Both the position numbers and the translations under genes were made by a program. Shown piece after piece: positions 45,848 to 55,500 of a DNA stretch of 64,000 nucleotides. This DNA is from Palsa-1439 sp050015495 (GTDB lineage: Bacteria > Verrucomicrobiota > Verrucomicrobiia > Palsa-1439): the NCBI GenBank assembly GCA_050015495.1, contig JBEKBH010000019.1, forward strand, positions 1-64,000, in the 5' to 3' direction. Every line of letters starts with the position of its first letter. The first letter of the stretch is position 1. The notes beneath the pieces are model-generated. The model was not told where the DNA came from. It saw only the letters and a program-made list of their open reading frames with translations, and ran no database searches.

Positions 45848-46576
45848 ATGAAGCAAAACGTTCTTCCCGTTCTGGTCGTGGGATTTCTTTACCTGCTATC
45901 GCCCCGGGTGATCTTGGCGGCTGACTCGGCGCCAACCATCGAGACGCAGCTGCGCGAACGATTGCGAGACACCATGCTGCAGTTGCGCGCCGCCGAGACG
46001 GAACGCGATGCCCTCCAGGCGGCCCAGACGCAGAGCGTTGAGGAGAACAAGGTCCTTACCGAACGAATCGCGGCGATCACCAAACAGGCCGACGCGAACA
46101 AACAGGCTGCCGTGGCCGCAGCCCAGACCGCCGACAACCTCAAATCTCAGGTGTCACGTCAGGAGAAGGAGATTGCGGACCTCAAGGAAGCGGCGGCGAG
46201 CTACAAACAGGTGTCGGAGTTGGCGCGCGAGAAGGACGCGGAACAAATCAAGCTCGCCGACGATGCCGTCATCCAGTTGGAACGGCTTGTGGCCGACCGG
46301 CAGGAGAAAAATCTGGCCTTGTACAAGATCGCGTCCGAAATCCTTCAACGGTATCAGAAGTTCGGTCTTGGTACCGCGTTGGAGGCTCGTGAACCGTTCA
46401 TCGGAGTTACCCGCGTCAAGTTGGAGAACCTGGTTCAGGATTACAAGGACAAGCTCCTCGATGAGCGGACCACGCTGCATGAAAAGGACCTGCCATCGTA
46501 CCTGCGCGAGCTCTCCAGCCAGACGGATCAAACAATCGGAGCCGTTTCCGGAGTGTCAAAGCAAACTTCAGAATGA
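45848..46576 (+). CDS. Periplasmic coiled-coil protein
   Basis: A 242-aa protein starting at ATG 45848 (the frame is open further upstream, but the signal peptide VLPVLVVGFLYLLSPRVILAAD fits this start). Residues ~25-150 are one long heptad-rich coiled coil (LRERLRDTMLQLRAAETERDALQAAQ...). The last ~90 residues are helical. The end overlaps the tpsA start by 4 bp (ATGA), so it is made with TpsA. A periplasmic chaperone or spacer for TpsA is plausible; no Cys. Confidence 0.8.
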   Translation: MKQNVLPVLVVGFLYLLSPRVILAADSAPTIETQLRERLRDTMLQLRAAETERDALQAAQTQSVEENKVLTERIAAITKQADANKQAAVAAAQTADNLKSQVSRQEKEIADLKEAAASYKQVSELAREKDAEQIKLADDAVIQLERLVADRQEKNLALYKIASEILQRYQKFGLGTALEAREPFIGVTRVKLENLVQDYKDKLLDERTTLHEKDLPSYLRELSSQTDQTIGAVSGVSKQTSE

Positions 46577-49500
46577 ACGGGGCGCGGCAACTAAGAAGGA
46601 TCTGGCACGTTACCAAGGGGGTGACCACGGGCATCCTGCTCGTGGTGATGCCGGTCCGCGATCTTCTGGCGGGGGACATTCTGCGAAGAGGCGGTTCGTC
46701 GAGCTCGTCGTCGTCAAGTGCCACTTCCCTAGGAGCTGGTTCGAGCACTGGCAGTGCGACCGGAGTTCCGAGCGGCCAGGATCAGTTGGCGCGAAACACC
46801 CTGGCTCTGCAGTCGGTTCAAGCCATGCAGGCAACGGCGCGCGCCCTCGCGATACAGGGAGCCAACAACCTCGGCGCGGACCCGAACCATCCGGGGAGCA
46901 CGTTACCCGACGTTCCCAATGGCACGCTGACCGGGGGCCTCGTGGTGGATTCCCGGGTCTCGACCGATCCGTCGCTGTGGTCGGGGGCGAGCCAGCCGCA
47001 GCAAACGGTCAATGGAAACCAGACGCTGGTGACCGTGGTGCAAAACTCTTCGGAGGCGATTTTGAACTGGTCGAGCTTCAACATTGGCAAGCAAACGACG
47101 CTCGATTTCGATCAGTCTGCTGGCGGTTCGGCGCAAAGCTCGTGGATCGCCTTCAACAAGGTCAATGACCCCACCGGAGTCCCCTCACAGATATTGGGCA
47201 GCATTCAAGCGGCGGGACAAGTGTACGTGATCAACGCCAACGGCATCATTTTTGGCGGGTCAGCGCAGATCAATGTAAACACGCTGGTGGCCGCCTCACT
47301 GCCCATCAACGACAACCTGATCAGCCGCGGTTTGCTCAACAACCCGGACTCTCAGTTCCTCTTTTCCTCTCTAGCCCAAGCGGCTGGTCAAAACGGCACG
47401 CCGGCATTCACACCGTCCACGATCTACACGCCCGACGGTCAGCCCGGTGATGTTGAGGTTCAAGCTGGGGCCGAAATCACGACGCCGACGACTGCGGACC
47501 ACGTTGGCGGACGGGTGTTCTTAATCGGGGCCAATGTCGACAACCAGGGTGAGATCTCGACTCCGGACGGCCAGACGATCCTCGCCGCGGGCCTTCAAGT
47601 GGGTCTCGTCGCTCATGATACCAGCGATCCGAGCTTACGTGGACTTGATGCATATGTGGGAGCCATTTCCGATCGCCAGTCCGGTTCCGCAGCCTCAGCG
47701 GGTACGGTCAGCAACGAGGGCCTCATCGATGTGCCTCGTGGAAACATTACGATGGCTGGTGCGAACGTGAATCAAAATGGCTTTCTCAACAGCACAACCT
47801 CGGTTTCCCTGAACGGGCGGATCGATCTGCTGGCTGAATACAACGCCGTTGGAGGTGTCGGCTCCGCCGGGACGCCGGGTTTTTTCCCGACCAGCACCGG
47901 CCTGTTGACGCTCGGACCCGACAGCGTGACCCAGGTGGTCCCGGAGCTTGCCAGCGACGAGACGGTTGTGGGGACCACTTTGGCACTGCCCTCGCAAATC
48001 AATCTCCAGGGCTTGGGGATTTATCTCGCGCCAAATTCGTCCGTCTTTGCGCCGAACGGCAGTGTTGTAGTGAAGGCCGGGGTTTGGAACTTGCTGGACA
48101 CTTCCGGCAATGGCACCTCCATCGAGGATACCTTGGTCAACGCCAATGGCCAGGGCCAGATCTACCTCGATGCGGATGCTTCCGTTGACGTGTCAGGGTC
48201 GACGGACGTGGAAGTTCCCGTTTCTGAAAACATCGTTGCGGTGCAACTGAACGCGGCGCAATTGGCGGATTCACCGCTTCTGCGGGATGGGCCTCTCCAC
48301 GGTCAGACCATCTATGTCGATATTCGCGATACGGGAACCTACAACGGCCAGGCCTGGGTCGGGACACCACTGGCGGACGCTTCGGGCTACGTTGGTTTGA
48401 TTCAGCGTTCCGTTGGCGAGCTGACGACCGCAGGCGGGTCCATTTCAATGTCGGCGGGTGAATCGGTCATTATGCAGCCGGGCTCAAAGGTCAATGTCTC
48501 GGGTGGATGGATCAATTATCAAGGAGGCGTCGTGCCGGTGACAAGTTTGGTTTCTGCCGGACAGACCTACAGCACCGCCGAAGCAACGCCCGATCGCACG
48601 TATCAGAACGCGGTCACGACTTCGGAATACGAGCAAGGCTATATCCAGGGTGCCAATGGTGGTGCTATCAGCATCACCGCGCCCTCCATGGCTCTGGACG
48701 GCAATCTGGTCGGCTCCACCGTTTCGGGGCCTCGTCAGCAGCAGCAGGGTCCTGCTCCGAGCAGCTTGTCGCTGACATTCCAGGCGCGGGACATCAGCAC
48801 TCCCGCTTACCTGCCGTTTTCGCCAACGCCGCCCAGCATTGTGTTCCAAACTACCTCGGATTTGCAGCCGGCCGATCCCTTTGGTGTCGACACTTCGGGA
48901 AATCCCCTGCCGTTGCGCCCGGATCGGAAGGCGGAAGTCATTCTGTCGCCGGATTTGGTTGACGAAGACGGTTTCGGTTCGCTCAGCATCAACAACAGCG
49001 ATGGAAGTATCACCCTGCCCGCGCAGACCGAGTTGAAGACCGTGCCGCGAGGCTCGATCAGTCTTTCGTCGGCCAATATGGATATCGAAGGCAGCATCGT
49101 TGCGCCCGGGGGAGATCTGCAGTTCACGGTCTACGATGCTTCGCCTTATACAGTCCTGCTGGCAACTCCTGCTCCCGATCCGACCCGAGGTCACTTCACT
49201 CTCGGCCCGTCAGCCTCCTTGAACGTGGCGGGAACCGTCAGCCTTGCTTACAACCCTCAGGCTCCAGAAGAGATCGATGGCGGGACAATTTCCATCAAGA
49301 GCTATAGTGCCGATCTGGAACAGGGCAGCACCATCAATGCGTCTGGCGGAGTCAGCACCAGCGGAAGCAATACGAGAACATATGGGAAAGGTGGCAGCAT
49401 CAGCATTAGCGCGGGGCAGGATCCCAGCCCCGATCTCGTGGGTCTCATCGGTGGTCAGCTTGTTCTGGATTCCAGTATGCAGGCGTATTCAGGGGCCAAG

Positions 49501-52500
49501 GCGGGTTCACTAAGTATTCAGGCGCCGTCCGTTCAAATCGGAGGCACGACTTCGGATGCCGACACGTTGTTTTTGTCGCCCGACTTTTTTGGAGACGGAG
49601 GTTTTGGAAGCTTTACCATCACAAGTCTGGGCGCGCTGTCGATCGCGCCCAATACGGTGATCGCCCCGGAGGCGCAAAGTTGGACGGTGGTTGTGAACTC
49701 CGAGGGCGTGGCGACATTGGTGCCATTCCTGGCACCGCAAGCGTTGAGGACGCCTGTGAGTCTTACCTTTGGAGCGAGCGGTGTCAGTGACCATTTTTCG
49801 GGACAGCTCCTTGTCCAGGGAGATTTGGCAATGGGGGAAGGCGCGGTGATCCAAACGGATCCCGAGGCCACTGTAAGCTTGCGCGGTCAGACCGTGGCCG
49901 TTCTGGGGTCGGTCTTCGCGCCGGGTGGTGTGATCAACATCTCGGGGGCATCGGATTCCACCAGTCTGTTTGCCGGCGACCCGGAGAATCAACTGGGAGC
50001 ATTGCCTACAGTCGATCTCGGGCCGCAAAGCGCGTTATCGGCGAGCGGCACGACCTTGCTTACGCCAAATGCGCAGGGCTACCGGACCGGCTCGGTGTTG
50101 CCGGGCGGCAGGATTACGGTTTCGGGCAATATCGTTGCGGAAGCGGGGGCGGTTCTCGACGTTTCCGGAACGAGTGACGTGCTCGACGAAGCGACGGGCT
50201 ATCTCGGAGCAAAAGTCTCCGGGCAGAAGTCGACGTCGGGCTCGTATTTGGTCCCCACGCGGATCGACAGCGACGGCGGATCGATTGTGCTGGCCGGCGC
50301 TCAAGAACTGATAACGGATGCGACGCTGAAGGGGGCCGCGGGTGGGCCCACCGCCACGGGCGGTAGTCTCACGATTTCCTCCGGGCGTTTTTATTCACCG
50401 CAGGTGGGGGCGGGTTCGGAAACCCCACTCGACGTCACGCTGGCCGTATCGCAACAGGATGCGGGCCTGTCCTCCGCGTTCTATCCGGCCGGAGAAACAG
50501 CCATCGGTCATCCGGTCCTGGATAGCAATGGCCAACTCATTCCCGGCTTTGGCCACTTTGCTGCCGACGACTTTCAAAGCGGTGGCTTTGATTCGCTGAC
50601 GTTGAAGGGAACCGTGGAGTTTCAGGGGCCCGTCAGCATAACGGCGAATCGGTCGATCACGTTGGCCGATGCAGGGGTCATCTATGCCGATTCGTCAGTT
50701 TATCTCACGGCTCCCTATATCAGCGTCGGAATGCCGTTTCAGGCTCCGCAACAGGCCTCGCAGGTCCAAACTCCTTTCCAGAACGGGGAAGGTAAGCCCT
50801 TTCTGTTTTCGCCAACGTACGGCAGCGGAAATCTCAACCTGCAGGCGACAACCCTCATCGACATCGGCGATCTCTCGTTGCAGAACATTGGCCAGGCAAG
50901 TTTCGTAGTGAATGGGGGAGACATTCGTGGGGATGGCACACTGGAGATGGCGGGTAATCTGACGCTGAGCGCGGGCCAGATTTATCCGCCAACCGACGTT
51001 GGCTTTACGATAGCGGCCTTCGACTACACGGTAAATACTACAATACAACTGGGCTCGGTAACCATCGAAGGAGGCGGCGATCGCCAGCTTCCCTTGTCGG
51101 CCGGCGGCACGCTGTCTGTGTATGCTTCCGAGATCAATCAGGACGGTGTTTTGCGCGCGCCGTTAGGGGCCATCCAGCTCGGTTGGGATGGCACAGGCAA
51201 CGGGCCCGTGGATCTCATTTCGGGCGCAACCTTTGCCTCGACAAAAAATCTGACCCTTGGCGACGACAGTGTAACGTCCGTTTCGGCCATCGACCCCATC
51301 TCGGGAAAAGCATTTGTGATTCCGTATGGAATCGACGTCAACGGCACGTCATGGATTGATCCGACCGGCAGGGACATTACCGATGGTGGCGTGGCACAGA
51401 AATCGATCCAGCTCTCCGGCGCGAATATCACGGTAAAGTCAGGCGCGCAAATCGATATTCGCGGGGGCGGCAACCTGTATACGTATCGGTGGGTCTCTGG
51501 GAACGGAGGCACCGAGGACATTTTGGGCTCATCGTCAAGCTTCGCTATCGTTCCGACCTACGAGTTGAACTATGCTCCTTACGCTCCTTACAATCCCAGC
51601 CCCGTACAAAGCGGTGTCTTCGGTTCCGACGCGGGCTACGTCAACAACAACTTGGTCGTTGGCGACCAGATTTATCTGCAGGCAAGCCGCGGATTACCCA
51701 CAGGAACATACACTCTGTTGCCTGCCCGTTACGCGCTGCTGCCGGGCGCATTCCTCGTTACACCAATATCGGGCATGCCTCTCAATACAAAGTCGACATT
51801 ACCGGATGGGTCGAGCCTTGTATCGGGCTACATGGTCAACAGTCTGGACCAGAATCGCATCACACAGCCGTTAACCGCCGAGTTTGAAGTGTCATCATCG
51901 AAGGTGGTGCAGTCGCGGGCCGAATACGATGATTTCTACGCCAACACAACGCTTTCACAGGCTGCGGCGTCCGGTGGTTTCACCACGCCACGGCTTCCGA
52001 TTGATGCCGGCCAACTGGTGCTTTCCGCGACTGAAACGATGGCCTTGGACGGGAAGGTTATGGCTCAAGCCGGGACCGGAGGACAGGGGGGGCTAGTGGA
52101 TATCAGCAGCCCGGAGGACATTCTGATCGGCACCGCCACCACACCCGAACAAAACGGAGTTCTTGTTCTCGACGCGTCTGAGCTGAGCTCGTTTGATGCC
52201 GAAAGCTTGCTGATTGGAGGGGTTCGGGAGACGGACGCGACGGGAACCAAAGTGACGGTGCAAACAGACAACGTCACAGTCGATAATTCTGGATCGCCTC
52301 TAACGGCGCCCGATGTCATCCTGGTAGCGAATCATCAACTTACGTTGGCTCCCGGTGCGGATGTCGAAGCATCGGGTACGTTGTCCGGCAATGCCGAGAC
52401 GATTCTGCTCGGAGATTCCACCGTTGCCGGGAGCGGAAACGGAGTATTACTGCGTGTAAGCGCCGATTCCTCCGCAACGACCAGCCGTTCGGGTGTGGAC

Positions 52501-55500
52501 TCCTCGACGCAGCCCGTTCTCATCATCGGGGCCGGTGCTCAAATAGCCGGGGCCAGCGTCGTCATTGATTCGACGGGACAAACCACGCTGGATCCATCGG
52601 CCACGCTCAAGGGCTTGAGCGTATCCATCGCCAGCGGTCAGATCAGTTTGGCTCTCACGGACCCGGGCAGCCTCCAATCGGTCGGCGGCCTCATTCTGTC
52701 GGGGACGGCGTTGCAGAGTTTGCAGAGCGACGCCCAGTCGCTATCGCTTGTGAGTTATTCGTCGCTCGATACCTATGGCACTGGCCAGATCGGGGACGGC
52801 ACTCTCGCCGATCTCGCCATCCATGCCGCTGACATTCGCGGGTTCAATCAGAACGGTGGCACGGTCGAATTTGCGGCGCAGAACATCCTCCTCGATAACG
52901 GCGCCGACGGAACATCTCCCGGTCCGGTTGCTGGCGCCAGCGGAACTTTGGTATTGGATGCCGGTCTAATCGAGTTGGGCGCGAACCAATATCGCGTGGA
53001 CCAGTTCAGTCAATTGACACTGAACGCGACTCGGGGAGTCCTCCTTCAAGGCTCTGGAGGTCTGACGACGCCCGGCAACCTGAGCATTGTCACGCCCGTG
53101 ATTACGGGGGCCACTGCAGCGGACCAAATAATCCAGGTGTCCGGAAATTTGACCATCAATTCTTCCCCAAGCAGTTCGTCCTCCACATCGCCCTCGGCCG
53201 GGCTCGGCGCCCAATTGACGCTCGATGGCGCCAGCATCGCCGACAACGGGAACATCCTGTTGCCGAGCGGTTCGTTGCAGATGGAGGCAACTGCGGGTGA
53301 TGTCGTCATTGGAAACACGAGTGCGAGCCAGATTGACGTCGGCGGAGTCGCCAAGACGTTTTACGACCAGGTGGAGTACACGGATGGAGGCCAGGTTTCC
53401 CTGCTATCGGATCTGGGATCGGTTGTCTTGAACGCGGGCAGCGTCGTCAATGTGTCCGCGCAGACGTTGGGCGGCAATGCGGGTAGCGTAACGGTCAGCG
53501 CACCCAACGGGAGTTTCACACTAAGTGGAACCCTCTCGGGCAATGGCGGAGTGGGAGGTCAGGACGGAACATTCCAACTCGATGTTGGGACTCTTCCGTC
53601 GGCAAGCCTGGGTTCGCTGGATGCAGCGCTGAATGTGGATGGGTTTACCGAGTCACGCTCGATCCGGGTGCGGAACGGGAATGTCCTCGTGGATGGCTTG
53701 GCGACGGCGCATACGTTCGACCTCTCCGCGGATAACGGAACCATCACGGTGACAGGAACAATCGACGCCTCCGGTGCCACGGGCGGCACGATCGATCTCG
53801 CCGCTTCCGGAAGCGTGATCCTGCAGCAGAATTCGCTGCTGACCGTGGCTGGGCAGAAGTTTGACGATGCCGGCAAGGGTGGGAGCGTTTCCCTCGCAGC
53901 GGGCCAGGAGATCAATGGGAATATCAATCGCAACGCCGTTGTGGACATTCACGCGGGCTCGACCATTGATCTTTCGGTGGCGGCAAACTCGGCGGCGAGC
54001 GCTGCCGCCGGCGATTTCACCGGCACCCTGCACCTGCGCGCGCCCCAGACCGCTGACAACCTGGATCTACAAATCAATCCGATCAACGGAACGATTGTCA
54101 GCGCGTCCCAGATCATTGTCGAAGGCTATGAATTATTCAATCTGAACAACGCCGCCGGCGCGACCATCACCAGCACAGTCGAGCAAAACGTTTACAATAA
54201 TGGAACCACCTTTGCCGGAAATACCGCGGCAATTATGAGCCGGCTGTTTGCGAACAACACCGCGCTCGAATCGATTGTGGAGATTCGTCCCGGCGCTGAA
54301 ATCATCAATCCCAGCGGAGATCTGATTCTCGACACGACGTGGGATTTGTCGACGTATCGTTTCGGACCGGAGAGTGTGCCCGGGATACTGACCCTGCGCG
54401 CCGCGGGCAATCTCGATTTCAACTACAACGCTTCATCGGGCCAGTTCGCTTCTCTCAGCGACGGCTTTAGTGGCGCTTCTTATTCGGCGGCCCTGTTGCC
54501 GGCAGGGGAGGAATCATGGTCCTATCAACTGGTAGCCGGGGCTGACTTCGGGGCCGCCAATTCTCTTCAGGTCCTGCCGTTGAGTCAGCTGGGAGCAAAT
54601 GCTGGCTCGCTCCTGCTCGGCTTTGACGCCCAGCTCAAGGGCGCCATTCCCAATTCGACCCAACCCGCACAGAGCATTATTCCCCAGTACTATCAAACAA
54701 TCCGCACGGGAACTGGGGATATTGACATTTCCGCCGGACGGGACATCCAACTGCTGAGTCCGTTGGCGACCATTTACACCGCGGGCACGGAGGCCCCCAC
54801 ACTCTCCGATTTCGATTTGCCAGATACGGCCTATCCAGCCGGCACGGTTCTCGGCGCGATCCAGTATTCGACTCCGTATCCCGCGCAATACAGCTTCCGC
54901 GGCGGAAATGTGACGCTCTCGGCGCAGAACGATATCGTTCGCTATCAAGTCGGTTCTTCCAGCGAGCTTTCTGAGGATTCCTCGAAAGAATTGCCGACGA
55001 ACTGGCTTTATCGTCGCGGCTACGTCGATCCCACGACCGGTGAGTTTGGGATCACTCACAATGGGGGCGAAATCGAATCAACGTCTTGGTGGGTTGATTT
55101 CTCCAATTTCTTCGAGGATATCGGCGCACTTGGCGGCGGCAACGTCACGCTCACGGCAGGACACGATGTCAGCAACGTCGATGCCGTGGTTCCGACCAAT
55201 GCACGGATGTCGAAGGGAACTCCCGATGCAAGCGCGTTGGTGGCGCTCGGAGGTGGTGATCTCCAAGTGGTGGCTGGCAACGACATCAATGGCGGGGTGT
55301 ATTACGTCGAGCGGGGCCAGGGCACGCTTCGGGCCGGCAACTCGATCCTTACCAATCCCACGCGAGCCGCACTGGATGAAACGACCCTTCAGACTCTGGA
55401 AATCGAGAACGAGGTGCCGGATTCGACCACGTGGCTGCCGACGACGCTGTTTCTTGGGGACGGGAGTTTTACGATTGAAGCGGGAGGAAATGTTCTGCTT